Shown: positions 55,636 through 64,000, counted from the first letter of the stretch. The stretch: 64,000 nt of DNA from CAWBJP01 sp963789165 (GCA_963789165.1 CAWBJP010000001.1:124001-188000), one strand, 5' to 3'. Program-made: numbers and translations. Notes: generated by a model not told the origin, from the sequence alone.

Positions 55636-56527
55636 GGGGATGGGTGTTGGAATAGACCTCCCGCAGGCGGTCCTTGGTCAGATGAGTGTACAGCTGGGTG
55701 GTGGCCACATCGGCGTGACCGAGCAGCTCCTGGACCGACCGCAGGTCGGCCCCGCCCTCCAGCAGGTGGGTGGCGAAGGCGTGACGGAGGGTGTGAGGGC
55801 TGACCGCCCTCCCGTCGGGCAGGGGATGGCGGGCCAGGATCCGCCGGGCGTCGCGGGGCGACAGGCGCCGGCCGGCGGTGTTGAGGAAGCAGGCGTCGGG
55901 TGGTGAGTCGGCAGTGACGAGCAGGTCCCGCCCCTGACCCAGGTAACGGCCCAGGGCGGCGACCGCCGGCTCTCCGATCGGGACCCGTCTCACCTTGGCC
56001 CGCTTACCCAGGACGGTGACCAACCCACCCTCGAGGTCGCAGTCGGGCCGGTCCAGGCCGCAGCCCTCGGCCACCCGGATCCCGGCACCGTAGAGCAGTT
56101 CGAGCAGGGCGAGGTCACGGAGGGCAAGGGCCCGACCCCGGTCATTGGCGCCGGTGGCCTGGACATCGAGCATGCCGGCCATATCCGCCGCCCGGGGGAC
56201 CCGGGGGAGACGCCGGTCACCGCCGGGGGCCCGCAGGCCACGGCTGGGATCGGCCACGAGCCCACCCCGGCGCCGGAGCCAGCCGAAGTAGGCCCGCAGG
56301 GCGGCGGCCTTACGGGCCACGGAGCGCCGGGCCAGGCCCTTGGTGGCGAGAAAGGCGAGGTACCGCCGGAGGAGGAGCCGGTCCACGGCGCCGGGGCCGT
56401 CCACTTCTCCCCGGCTGCACCACTCGACGAACTGGGTGACATCGCGCCGGTAAGCCGCTCGAGTGTGGGGGCTGGCGGCCGTGAGAGAGAGAACGAAGTC
56501 GTCGACGGCCCAAGCCATCTCGGCCAC
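55628..56527 (-). CDS. xerC: Tyrosine recombinase XerC-type
   Basis: Site-specific recombinase for resolving chromosome dimers. The SAM-like N-terminal domain (residues 1-95) precedes the catalytic domain. Active-site residues are visible in GAGIRVAEGCGLD (Arg), VLGKRAKVRRVPI (Lys), HTLRHAFATHLLEGG (His-Leu-Arg-His) and LLGHADVATTQLYTH (His and nucleophile Tyr). 299 aa, intact. It works at dif together with FtsK, whose gene is at 14897-17261. Location between rnhB and whiG is usual for actinobacteria. Confidence 0.92.
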   Translation of the reverse strand: MAEMAWAVDDFVLSLTAASPHTRAAYRRDVTQFVEWCSRGEVDGPGAVDRLLLRRYLAFLATKGLARRSVARKAAALRAYFGWLRRRGGLVADPSRGLRAPGGDRRLPRVPRAADMAGMLDVQATGANDRGRALALRDLALLELLYGAGIRVAEGCGLDRPDCDLEGGLVTVLGKRAKVRRVPIGEPAVAALGRYLGQGRDLLVTADSPPDACFLNTAGRRLSPRDARRILARHPLPDGRAVSPHTLRHAFATHLLEGGADLRSVQELLGHADVATTQLYTHLTKDRLREVYSNTHPRA

Positions 56528-56599
56528 GCTACGGAGCGTGGCCCGGGGGCGTCAACGACCGGCATCGCATTTGCCCTGTCTTTCGGGCGCCACTGCTGC

Positions 56600-57280
56600 T
56601 CAGAAGAGATTTCCCTGGCTGACCGGGGCCAGCGCCCAGGGGAGGTTCTCCATATAGATCCAACTCCGCCGGTGGATGGCGGTGGGCCCATAGCCGAGCA
56701 GGGCGCATTTGTGCCGGGGCGACGGGTAGCCCCGGTTGGAGTCAAAGTCGAACCCCGGGTAGCAGCCGGCCTCGGCCGCCATCATCCGGTCCCGGGTGAC
56801 CTTGGCCACCACCGAGGCGGCGGCCACCGACAGGCAGTGGGCGTCGCCGTCGACCACGGTGCGGACCCGGTCGGGCTGGCCGAGGTAGTCGTGGTTGCCA
56901 TCGAGGATGATGCGATCGGGCTTGATCCCGTCCAGCGCCAGGAGGGCCCGCTCGGCGGCCAGGCGGAGGGCGGCCGTCATGCCCAGCTCGTCACACTCCG
57001 CCGGGCTGGTATGGCCCACGCTCCAGGCCAGGGCCCAGCGCACGATCCGGGGATAGAGCGCCTCGCGCTCCTCGATGGTGAGGGCCTTGGAGTCGCGGAC
57101 CTTGATGATGCGGGGCAGGGCGGGCGAGACCACCACCGCCCCCACCGTGACCGGCCCCGCCCACGCCCCGCGTCCGACCTCGTCGATTCCGCAGACCAGC
57201 TCGGCCCCTGCGCTGAAACACGACTGCTCGATGCTCAGGTTGGGAACCGGCGCCCGCCGCGCCGCCGCCGCCAGGACCAT
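56600..57280 (-). CDS. rnhB: Ribonuclease HII
   Basis: Removes ribonucleotides from DNA. The catalytic acids are in CGIDEVGRGAWAGPV (Asp-Glu) and VRDSKALTIEEREALYP, ILDGNHDYLG and the last in VVAKVTRDRMM. 226 aa with a short N-terminal extension. Intact. Confidence 0.95.
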   Translation of the reverse strand: MVLAAAARRAPVPNLSIEQSCFSAGAELVCGIDEVGRGAWAGPVTVGAVVVSPALPRIIKVRDSKALTIEEREALYPRIVRWALAWSVGHTSPAECDELGMTAALRLAAERALLALDGIKPDRIILDGNHDYLGQPDRVRTVVDGDAHCLSVAAASVVAKVTRDRMMAAEAGCYPGFDFDSNRGYPSPRHKCALLGYGPTAIHRRSWIYMENLPWALAPVSQGNLF

Positions 57281-57311
57281 GGCCGGACGGTACCAGGTGC
57301 CGGCGGCCTGC

Positions 57312-59012
57312 TCAGGGAGCCCTCATGCTCCGGAAGCTGAAGACAGATGAGCTCTTCGGATCGACGGTGGCCAGGACCCATCGGTCGGAATCGCCGCCGG
57401 CGTAGGTCTCCACCCGGGTGAAGTTGTCCAGGTCGCTCCACGGGTGATCGATCTTGAAGGCGTGAGTGTCGCCGTGGACGAGGACGACGGGCTTTCCGAA
57501 ATCCTCGGTCCGGTCCTGGAGCGTCCGGTACAGCCGGCCGCCGGAAGGCGAGAACGGATTGTCCTGCCAGATGACCATGATGCCGGGGGCGTTGGTTGAC
57601 TTGGCCAGGTCGAAGGCCTGGTTCAGCCAGGCCTCACCGGCATCGCGGAGGCTGCCACTGCCTCCCGTCGAGCCCGGCTCGTTGACCGTGACGAAGACCA
57701 CTCCGCCCTTGGTCCAGCGGGCGTTCTCGACGTAGGTCGGCTGGCGGGTGAGCGTGATCTTGTTCTTCCCCAGCGACTGGCTGGTCGAGAAGAAGACCTC
57801 CCGCAGCTCGCTCAGGCGGTTCGAGGAGCCTTCCGCGCAGTCCTGCCACTCGTTGTCGCCGGGGGTGTAGACGACCGGCGCCGCGAAGCCGTTGAAGACG
57901 TCCCGGACCGACCGGAACTTCGAGTCGGAGCAGGACGAACTGCCCGACTTGATGTCGCCGTCGTGGGTGACGAAGGCGAGCGGAAGCGTGTTCGCGTGCG
58001 CCCGGACGTCCCTGAAGTCGGACTCCTGGCTGGAGGTGTAACCGGTATCGCCGACCAGCCCGATCTGGAACGCCGAGCCGCCACCCGACGCCGTCGTGGT
58101 GGTGGTCGTGCTGGAGGTGGTCAGCGGGAGGCCGCAGTTCGGCCGGGGTGGGGCGGGCGAGGAGGCGGTACCGATCCCGCTGGCGGCGATGGCCACGATC
58201 CCAGCCGGCAGCGGGCAGTCGTCGGCCTCGCCGGAGAACTTGGCCCCGGCGAAGTTGTAGACGTCGCCGGTGGCGTCCGCCATCCAGTACCCGCTGCCGT
58301 CGGGGACGATCGTCAGGCCGACGATCGGGGCGTCGATCATGCTGGCCCCGGCCGACCCGAAGAACGGAGCGTCGAAGGCGAAGACCCCACCGTCCGACGC
58401 CACCAACCAGTAACCCTGCCCCGACGGCGTGGCCGCCATCCCCACCACCGGCCTGTTCAGCGACTGGCCACCCATCGAACCCTTGAACGGCGCATCGCCG
58501 AACGTGAAGATCCCACCGTCGGCCGCCACCAACCAGTAACCCTGCCCCGACGGCGTGGCCGCCATCCCCACGATGGGACGGTTCAGCGACTGGCCACCCA
58601 GCGAGCCCTTGAACGGCGCATCGCCGAACGTGAAGACCCCACCGTCGGCCGCCACCAACCAGTAACCCTGCCCCGACGGCGTGGCCGCCATCCCCACGAT
58701 GGGACGGTTCAGCGACTGGCCACCCAGCGAGCCCTTGAACGGCGCATCGCCGAACGTGAAGACCCCACCGTCGGCGGCGGCCAGCGTGTAGCCCTGGCCG
58801 GTCTGAGTGGACGCCATGGCCACGATCGGGGCGGACGAGGACGCGGAACCTTTGAACAGCGCGCCGCCGAACTCGTAGATGTTCCCCCGGGCGTCGACCA
58901 GCCAGTAGCCGCTGTCGGCCCCGGCCGCCGACGAGTCGACGGTGGTATGGGCGGCGAGCGCGGCAACGGCGATCAAGACGGCGCCCAACCGGCGCCGGAA
59001 CGAGCGTGGCAC
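57312..59012 (-). CDS. Secreted six-repeat propeller protein fused to a metallophosphoesterase
   Basis: Exported 566-aa protein. Signal peptide MPRSFRRRLGAVLIAVAALA. Six repeats of 39-42 residues begin at about residues 35, 74, 116, 158, 200 and 241, consensus GYWLVAADGGVFTFGDAPF; repeats 2-4 are almost identical even in DNA. A Cys-containing segment and a Ser/Thr linker (TSSTTTTTTASGGG) lead to a calcineurin-like phosphoesterase from about residue 315: VGDTGY (321-323), THDGDIKSG (350-353), PGDNEWQD (385-388) and VHGDTHAF near 528. The last motif is GDTH where GHxH is usual. Substrate unknown; it likely works outside the cell. Confidence 0.85.
   Translation of the reverse strand: MPRSFRRRLGAVLIAVAALAAHTTVDSSAAGADSGYWLVDARGNIYEFGGALFKGSASSSAPIVAMASTQTGQGYTLAAADGGVFTFGDAPFKGSLGGQSLNRPIVGMAATPSGQGYWLVAADGGVFTFGDAPFKGSLGGQSLNRPIVGMAATPSGQGYWLVAADGGIFTFGDAPFKGSMGGQSLNRPVVGMAATPSGQGYWLVASDGGVFAFDAPFFGSAGASMIDAPIVGLTIVPDGSGYWMADATGDVYNFAGAKFSGEADDCPLPAGIVAIAASGIGTASSPAPPRPNCGLPLTTSSTTTTTTASGGGSAFQIGLVGDTGYTSSQESDFRDVRAHANTLPLAFVTHDGDIKSGSSSCSDSKFRSVRDVFNGFAAPVVYTPGDNEWQDCAEGSSNRLSELREVFFSTSQSLGKNKITLTRQPTYVENARWTKGGVVFVTVNEPGSTGGSGSLRDAGEAWLNQAFDLAKSTNAPGIMVIWQDNPFSPSGGRLYRTLQDRTEDFGKPVVLVHGDTHAFKIDHPWSDLDNFTRVETYAGGDSDRWVLATVDPKSSSVFSFRSMRAP
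58416..58793 (-). repeat. Three tandem 126-bp units in the propeller gene
   Basis: Repeats 2, 3 and 4 of the propeller are encoded by 126-base units that differ at only a few positions over most of their length (for example CCCACCGTC recurs at 58512 and 58638, exactly 126 apart). Such identity implies recent duplication or gene conversion and makes copy number prone to change. Confidence 0.85.
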
Positions 59013-59177
59013 GACCGTATCCCCTTCGGAATATCACTTTGAGTGGTCAACAGCGTGTTGAGTGATTTCCGCCTCAATTGCGCGAATCCTGTTTGTTGAA
59101 GCGGAAGTTATGAGAAAGGGCGAAGTGCCGGAATAGTCCAATTCGCGCGCTGCGCGCGCAGTTGTTCCGGTTTCGCC

Positions 59178-59600
59178 TTAGCGCTCCAATTTGGCGATAT
59201 TGGCCACTTCGTCCGGGTCTGGACCGGTGCCGAACCAGGCGTCGAGCATCTCCCCCGCCACCACCGGGCTGGTGAGGCGCAGCGACAGGACGAGCACGTT
59301 GGCGTCGTTCCAGCGCCGGGCGCCGCGGGCCGTCTCGGCGTCGGTGCACAGCGCGGCGCGAACTCCGGGCACCTTGTTGGCGGCGATGGACGCGCCCGTC
59401 CCCGTCCAGCAGAACAGCACGCCGCTGTCCGCCGCTCCCCCGGCCACCTGCTCCCCCACCCGGCGTCCCACGTCCACCCAGTCGAGATCCTCGCCTCCGG
59501 GCGGGCCCACCAGCGCGACGTCGTAGCCGCGGCGCTGCAGATCCTCGGCCACGGCGTCGGTGAGTACCGTCCGCTCGTCCGAGCCGAGCACGATCCTCAT
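59178..59600 (-). CDS. RpiB/LacAB-family sugar-phosphate isomerase
   Basis: A 140-aa protein, MRIVLGSDERTVLTDAVAEDL, with CWTGTGASIAANKVPGVRAALCTDAETA and ARRWNDANVLVLSLR. These match the RpiB family, whose members isomerise ribose 5-phosphate or galactose 6-phosphate; the GxGxSIAANK segment holds the phosphate/active-site loop. The usual catalytic Cys of RpiB in the xxxCGTGxG loop is shifted here (FCWTGTG). It starts 17 bases from the divergent glgC, so regulatory sites must overlap coding sequence. The region 59013-59177 upstream of the phosphoesterase gene is AT-rich and contains a GCGCGC-TGC-GCGCGC stem but no gene. Confidence 0.8.
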   Translation of the reverse strand: MRIVLGSDERTVLTDAVAEDLQRRGYDVALVGPPGGEDLDWVDVGRRVGEQVAGGAADSGVLFCWTGTGASIAANKVPGVRAALCTDAETARGARRWNDANVLVLSLRLTSPVVAGEMLDAWFGTGPDPDEVANIAKLER

Positions 59601-59617
59601 ACGAGTACGGTACCGCC

Positions 59618-60853
59618 GTGGCCGGCGAGCGGGTTCTCTCCATGGTCCTGGCCGGCGGCGAGGGGAAACGGCTCGGCCCCCTCACCGCCGACCGGGCGAA
59701 ACCGGCGGTGACCTTCGGGGGCCACTACCGGATCGTGGACTTCGCCCTGTCCAATCTGGCCAACGCGGGCTATCTCAAGATCGTGGTACTGACCCAGTAC
59801 AAGAGCCACAGCCTCGACCTGCACATCACCCGGACCTGGCGGCTCTCGACACTGCTGGGCAGCTACGTGACGCCCGTCCCGGCTCAGATGCGCCGGGGGC
59901 CACGGTGGTTCGCAGGGTCGGCCGACGCCATCTACCAGAACTTCAACCTGGTCCACGACGAGAGCCCCGACTACATCATCGTCTTCGGCGCGGACCACAT
60001 CTACCGGATGGACCCCCGCCAGATGGTGGAGGAGCACATCGCCACGGGGGCGGGCGTCACGGTGGCCGGCATCCGGGCCCCCCGCACCCAGGCACCCGAA
60101 CTGGGGGTCATCGAAGTGGGCGACGGCACCCGGATCTCGGGGTTCAAGGAGAAGCCGGCCTCCTCTCCCGGCCTGCCCGATGCCCCCGACCAGATCTTCG
60201 CCTCCATGGGCAACTACGTGTTCACCGCCGCGACACTGGTCGACGCGGTCAACTTCGACGCCGAGGACCAGGCCAGCCGCCACGACATCGGCGGCAACAT
60301 CATCCCGGCCCTGGTGGAGGCGGGCGAGGCCCATGTCTACGACTTCTCCAAGAACCAGGTGCCGGGCTCGACGGAACGGGACCACGGCTACTGGCGGGAC
60401 GTGGGCACCATGGACTCTTACTACGACGCCCACATGGACCTGGTCTCCGTCCACCCGGTCTTCAATCTCTACAACCGGGAATGGCCGATCTACACGTCGC
60501 TCCCGACTCTGCCGCCGGCCAAGTTCGTGCTCCAGGGCATCGAGGGCACCGGGCAGGCGCTCGACTCCATGGTGTGCGCCGGCAGCATCATCTCCGGTGG
60601 AACGGTCCGATCGTCGGTCATCTCCCCCGGGGTGATCGTCGACAGTTTCGCTCTGGTGGAGAACTCGGTGCTCCACCACGACGTGTACGTCGGCCAGGGC
60701 GCCATCGTGCGCAACGCCATCATCGACAAGAACGTGCATGTCCCTCCCGGGGCCCAGATCGGCCTGGATCCGATCGCCGACCAGGCCCGGTTCACCGTCT
60801 CGGACAACGGCATCGTGGTGATCGGTAAGGGAGAGAAGATCCCCGAAGCCTGA
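59618..60853 (+). CDS. glgC: Glucose-1-phosphate adenylyltransferase
   Basis: Makes ADP-glucose from ATP and glucose 1-phosphate, the committed step for glycogen and maltose-1-phosphate pathways. Motifs: LAGGEGKRLGPLTADRAKPA, FALSNLANAGY, GSADAIYQN, FGADHIYRMD, GFKEKP and the C-terminal left-handed beta helix (VCAGSIISGGTVRSSVISPG). 411 aa from GTG 59618; ATG 59642 is an alternative start. It is followed closely by glgM. Confidence 0.95.
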   Translation: MAGERVLSMVLAGGEGKRLGPLTADRAKPAVTFGGHYRIVDFALSNLANAGYLKIVVLTQYKSHSLDLHITRTWRLSTLLGSYVTPVPAQMRRGPRWFAGSADAIYQNFNLVHDESPDYIIVFGADHIYRMDPRQMVEEHIATGAGVTVAGIRAPRTQAPELGVIEVGDGTRISGFKEKPASSPGLPDAPDQIFASMGNYVFTAATLVDAVNFDAEDQASRHDIGGNIIPALVEAGEAHVYDFSKNQVPGSTERDHGYWRDVGTMDSYYDAHMDLVSVHPVFNLYNREWPIYTSLPTLPPAKFVLQGIEGTGQALDSMVCAGSIISGGTVRSSVISPGVIVDSFALVENSVLHHDVYVGQGAIVRNAIIDKNVHVPPGAQIGLDPIADQARFTVSDNGIVVIGKGEKIPEA

Positions 60854-60863
60854 TGATGAGTTG

Positions 60864-62057
60864 ATGCGCGTCGCCCTGCTCACCCGGGAGTACCCCCCCG
60901 AGATCTACGGCGGCGCGGGCGTGCACGTGGAGTACCTGGCCCGGGAGCTCGCCCGCCTGACCGAGGTGGCCGTTCACTGCTTCGGTGCGCCCCGGGAATC
61001 CGACCTGGTGGCCGGCACCTACCGCCCGTGGGATGCGATCGGGTCCGCCGCCCCTCACGATGCCGCCCTGCGCACGATGTCGGTCAACCTGCTCATGGCG
61101 GCCGGCGTGACCGGTGCCGACGTGGTCCACAGCCACACCTGGTACGCCAACCTCGGCGGCCACCTGGCCAAGCTGGTCCACGGGATCCCCCACGTGGCCA
61201 CCACCCACTCCCTGGAGCCCCGCCGGCCCTGGAAGGCCGAGCAACTCGGTGGCGGATACGCCCTGTCCAGCTTCTGTGAGCGCACCGCTCTCGAGGCGGC
61301 CGACGCCATCATCGCCGTGTCGGCCGCCATGCGAGACGACGTGCTGGACTGCTACCCGGACGTCGACCCGGGCCGTGTCGTAGTCGTCCACAACGGGGTC
61401 GACACCGACGAGTTCCGACCCGACCCAGGCTGGAAGGCCTTAGAACGGCTCGGCGTCGACCCGGACCGCCCGTCGGTGGTCTTCGTCGGCCGGATCACTC
61501 GCCAGAAGGGGATCGAGCACCTGCTGGCCGCCGCCGCCACGATCGACCCCGCCGCCCAGCTCGTGCTGTTCCCGTCCGCGCCCGACACGGCCGAAGTCGG
61601 TCGGGAGATGCGGGCCCGGGCCGCGGAACTGGCCGAGAGCCGGGGTTCCGTGCTCTGGCTGGAGGAGGTCATCCCACGCTCGGAGCTGATCCAGGTCTTC
61701 ACCCACGCCACGGTGTTCGTCTGCCCGTCGGTCTACGAGCCCTTCGGCCTCGTCAACGTGGAGGCGATGGCCTGCGGCACCGCGGTGGTCGCCAGCGCCA
61801 TCGGCGGTATCCCCGAGATCGTGGCCGACGGCGAAACCGGGCTGCTGGTTCCCTTCGAGGCGGGCGTGGGCGGGCATCCCGCCGACCCCGGGCGTTTCGC
61901 CTCCGACCTGGCCGGAGCCGTCAACCAACTCCTGGCCGACCCGGAGGCGGCCCGGGCCATGGGCGCGGCGGGCCGGGCCCGGGTGCTGGAGCGCTTCTCC
62001 TGGTCCGCCATCGCCGCCCGCACGATGGACGTGTACCACTCGGTCTTGGACCTGTGA
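60864..62057 (+). CDS. glgM: GT4 glycosyltransferase, GlgM/GlgA-type
   Basis: Actinobacterial glycogen synthase-like enzyme that in mycobacteria makes maltose 1-phosphate from ADP-glucose. MRVALLTREYPPEIYGGAGV, HVEYLARELARL, DVVHSHTWYANLGGHLAKLV and the donor-site EX7E in VYEPFGLVNVEAMACGTAVV. 398 aa; ATG 60864 lies 11 bases after the glgC stop, so the two are in one operon. The product of GlgC is its donor. Confidence 0.92.
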   Translation: MRVALLTREYPPEIYGGAGVHVEYLARELARLTEVAVHCFGAPRESDLVAGTYRPWDAIGSAAPHDAALRTMSVNLLMAAGVTGADVVHSHTWYANLGGHLAKLVHGIPHVATTHSLEPRRPWKAEQLGGGYALSSFCERTALEAADAIIAVSAAMRDDVLDCYPDVDPGRVVVVHNGVDTDEFRPDPGWKALERLGVDPDRPSVVFVGRITRQKGIEHLLAAAATIDPAAQLVLFPSAPDTAEVGREMRARAAELAESRGSVLWLEEVIPRSELIQVFTHATVFVCPSVYEPFGLVNVEAMACGTAVVASAIGGIPEIVADGETGLLVPFEAGVGGHPADPGRFASDLAGAVNQLLADPEAARAMGAAGRARVLERFSWSAIAARTMDVYHSVLDL

Positions 62058-62077
62058 CCGGGTAGCCTCCCTGGGCC

Positions 62078-62740
62078 GTGCGCGCCGCTGCCGTCATCCC
62101 GGCCTACAACGAGGCGTCCACTGTCGGCGAGGTGGTCGAGGTGGCGCTCCATGCCGAGCTGATCGACGAGGTGGTGGTGGTCGACAACGCCTCGGCCGAC
62201 GACACCGCGGCCGAGGCGATCAAGGCCGGCGCCCGGGTCGAGACCTGTGTCGAGGCGGGCAAGGGCCAGGCCATGGCCACCGGTGTGGCCGCCACCGACG
62301 CCCCGGTGATCGTCTTCCTCGACGCCGACCTCGTCGGGCTGGTGCCCGGGCACGTCGACCGCCTGGCCGAGGCGGTGTTGAGCGGCCGGGTGGACATGGC
62401 CTGCGGCTTGTTCGACCGCGGCCCCGTGCTCAACCGTCTGTTCCTGCGAGTCCTTCCCATCCTCACCGGGCAGCGCGCCCTGCGCCGCGAGATCTTCGAG
62501 GGCCTGCACCACAAGGACCAGCAAGGGTGGCGGATCGAGGCCGCGCTCAACTCCCGCTGCAAGGAGGTGGAGGCGCCGGTGGAGGCCTTCGTGTGCGAGG
62601 GACTGTGGCATCGCACCAAGGAGGAGAAGTACCCCTCCGCCCTCGAAGGCTTCATGCGCAAGCAGGGCATGCTCATCACCGCGGTGGCGGCCTACGCCGG
62701 TTACCGCCTCCGCAAGGCGCGCCGGGCCCGGCGAAAGTGA
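62078..62740 (+). CDS. Family 2 glycosyltransferase
   Basis: A 220-aa GT-A enzyme: AAVIPAYNEASTVGEVVEVA, VVVVDNASADDTAAEAIKAG, VIVFLDADLVGLVPGHVDRL with the DxD motif as DAD. C-terminal part is basic (RLRKARRARRK). The pattern resembles glucosyl-3-phosphoglycerate synthase and dolichol-phosphate-mannose synthase-like proteins; its short length lacks the extra C-terminal region of the former. GTG 62078 starts. It overlaps the MOSC gene by GTGA. Confidence 0.82.
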   Translation: MRAAAVIPAYNEASTVGEVVEVALHAELIDEVVVVDNASADDTAAEAIKAGARVETCVEAGKGQAMATGVAATDAPVIVFLDADLVGLVPGHVDRLAEAVLSGRVDMACGLFDRGPVLNRLFLRVLPILTGQRALRREIFEGLHHKDQQGWRIEAALNSRCKEVEAPVEAFVCEGLWHRTKEEKYPSALEGFMRKQGMLITAVAAYAGYRLRKARRARRK

Positions 62741-63378
62741 CGGTCGTCCGGTTGGTGTCGGTGAACGTGGGGCTCCCGGCCGTGATCGGTACCCGGCAGG
62801 GTCGACCCGTGCACTCCGGGATCGTCAAGCGACCGGTCGCCGGCACCGAGACCCTGAAGCTGGGCGAGCTCAACCTGGAGGGCGACCGCCAGGCCGACCT
62901 CTCGGTCCATGGCGGGGCCGAGAAGGCGGTGTACGCCTACGCCTCCGACCATCTCCCCTCCTGGCGGGCAGAACTCCTCCGGCCCGACATCGGTGTCGGC
63001 TTCTTCGGCGAGAACCTCAGCACGGAGGGGGTCATCGAGAGCGACGTGGTCATCGGTGACGTCTGGGCCTGGGGGGATGCGCTCCTGCAGGTCGCCCAGC
63101 CCCGCTGGCCCTGCTTCAAGCTCACGATGCGCTCCGGCGTGTCCGACATGGCCGCCCGCTTCCGGGGTAGCGGCCGGACGGGTTGGTACCTGAGGGTCCT
63201 GCGTGGCGGCGAAGTCCCCGTCGCCGGACCGATCACGGTGACCGAGCGTCACCCCGACGGCGTCACCATCCTCGACGCCCACCACGCCGCCCTCCCCCGC
63301 GCTCCCGGGGATCTGGTCGAGCGGGTGCTGGCCGTCCCCGCCCTCTCGCCCGAGTGGCGCCGTCACCTCGGCGCCTGA
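62737..63378 (+). CDS. MOSC-domain protein, YiiM-like
   Basis: A 213-aa protein. The MOSC pattern is LEGDRQADLSVHGGAEKAVYAYAS, GENLSTEGVIESDVVIGDVW and PRWPCFKLTMRSG with the conserved Cys that binds the molybdenum cofactor or sulfur. In YiiM-type proteins the function is reduction of N-hydroxylated substrates. GTG 62737 overlaps the preceding stop (GTGA), so it is cotranslated with the glycosyltransferase and probably ends the glycogen-linked operon. No molybdenum-cofactor genes are in the window. Confidence 0.9.
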   Translation: MTVVRLVSVNVGLPAVIGTRQGRPVHSGIVKRPVAGTETLKLGELNLEGDRQADLSVHGGAEKAVYAYASDHLPSWRAELLRPDIGVGFFGENLSTEGVIESDVVIGDVWAWGDALLQVAQPRWPCFKLTMRSGVSDMAARFRGSGRTGWYLRVLRGGEVPVAGPITVTERHPDGVTILDAHHAALPRAPGDLVERVLAVPALSPEWRRHLGA

Positions 63379-63384
63379 CCAAGC

Positions 63385-64000
63385 TCAGCCGTCGGGTTCG
63401 TTGAGCGGAACGGGCACCCGCTGCCGGTAGGGGGCGAGGAGGACCTCACCGGCGGGTTCGGTGGATGACCAGGAGCGATCGAGCCCGGGAACGGTGAGCC
63501 GGACCCCGGGACGCTCGCACTCCCAGAGCAAGGCCGGTCGATCGCCGTGCCAGCGCAGGGCGTAAGACACCCGGCCGAAATGCGTGGGGGCCTCGTGGAC
63601 CTCGACGTCCTGACCGGCCCACTCCGGCGGGAACAGCGAGCACAGGGCCAGGGCGTCGGGCGTCTCCCGGACGAGGACCTGGCGGACGAAGGACAGGAAG
63701 TCGGCGGCGGCCCAGCCGTGGTGGCCGTCACCCATGCAGCCGCCCCCCAGACGGGGATGGATGGCCTCGGGCCAGGTGAAGGTGGGCGTGGCCGCGTCCA
63801 GCATCCAGCGCAACCGGCGCCAGGCCCGGGGGTCTCCGGCCTGCAATTCGCAGAAGGCGATCTGCAGGGTGAGGTAGGTGCCGAGACCGGTGTGGGAGAT
63901 GCTCTGGTAGAAGGCGTCACCCAGACAGAACTTCTCCCGTAGGACGTCGAGCGTGCCCGCCACCCAGGGATCGTCGGGGGCCAGGAGACCGAGGGGGGCG
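63385..64000 (-). CDS. C-terminal part of a six-hairpin-type glycosidase-like protein
   Basis: The frame is open at the right edge and ends at 63385, giving 205 codons of the C-terminal part. Segments such as GTLDVLREKFCLGDAFYQSI, GDGHHGWAAADFLSFVRQVL and HFGRVSYALRWHGDRPALLWE resemble the (alpha/alpha)6 domain and trailing beta-sandwich of family-65/15-like glycosidases. Its position next to glycogen genes supports a carbohydrate role, but the defining catalytic region lies outside the window. Convergent with the MOSC gene. Confidence 0.6.
   Translation of the reverse strand, partial: APLGLLAPDDPWVAGTLDVLREKFCLGDAFYQSISHTGLGTYLTLQIAFCELQAGDPRAWRRLRWMLDAATPTFTWPEAIHPRLGGGCMGDGHHGWAAADFLSFVRQVLVRETPDALALCSLFPPEWAGQDVEVHEAPTHFGRVSYALRWHGDRPALLWECERPGVRLTVPGLDRSWSSTEPAGEVLLAPYRQRVPVPLNEPDG

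Noticed and set aside
58416..58793. A CRISPR-like array
   Set aside because: The repeats are 126 bases, contiguous and in frame, with no unique spacers; they encode protein repeats.

Overview
This window is very GC-rich chromosomal DNA from an actinobacterium. The gene order (rpsO-pnp-M16 protease-dapB; truB-ribF; rbfA-infB-ylxR-nusA-rimP; proS; ispG-rip1-dxr-cdsA-frr-pyrH-tsf-rpsB; whiG-xerC-rnhB; ftsK-rimO-pgsA-cinA-recA-miaB-miaA-dapF-hflX) is the housekeeping block known from Streptomyces and relatives. SpoVS, a mycothiol-dependent-type enzyme, a WhiG-type sigma factor and many secreted GYWLVAxDGG-repeat proteins suggest an uncultured lineage such as Acidimicrobiia; that placement is inference. 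Almost every conserved gene is on the minus strand. No rRNA, intact tRNA, CRISPR array or transposase was seen.

Layout. 1-12 kb: hflX, dapF, miaA, miaB, spoVS, recA (interrupted by a LAGLIDADG intein at the same site as in Mycobacterium tuberculosis), thpR, cinA, pgsA and rimO, nearly all with start/stop overlaps of 4 bp. An SOS box lies upstream of recA. 12-17 kb: a zinc-ribbon protein, a small membrane protein, a large secreted LPXTG protein and ftsK. 17-26 kb: RNase J, a structured intergenic region, a secreted double-propeller protein, an SSB-like protein, a ferritin-like diiron protein with a TetR regulator, a small acidic secreted protein, a second TetR, a LigC-type DNA ligase and an S4-domain protein. 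26-32 kb: dapB, a maleylpyruvate-isomerase-like enzyme, an M16 protease, pnp and rpsO. 32-34 kb: a secreted tandem Cu/Zn-SOD/propeller fusion. 34-44 kb: ribF, truB, nrnA, rbfA, ylxP, infB, ylxR, nusA, rimP and proS. 44-57 kb: a methyltransferase, a lipoprotein, the ispG-to-rpsB run, an M23 protein, whiG, xerC and rnhB. 57-64 kb: a propeller/metallophosphoesterase fusion, an RpiB-like isomerase, glycogen genes glgC-glgM, a GT2 glycosyltransferase, a MOSC protein and the 3' end of a probable glycosidase.

Two things stand out. Three unrelated secreted proteins each carry exactly six copies of one ~42-residue repeat, consistent with a six-bladed propeller joined to an NHL propeller, to Cu/Zn-SOD domains (one inserted inside the propeller) or to a phosphoesterase. 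Second, many genes between about 1.7 and 25.5 kb are broken by single-base indels although each fragment keeps well-conserved protein sequence; the recA intein alone has at least seven. This looks more like assembly or sequencing error than decay, and coordinates of such genes are given from true start to true stop across the breaks.
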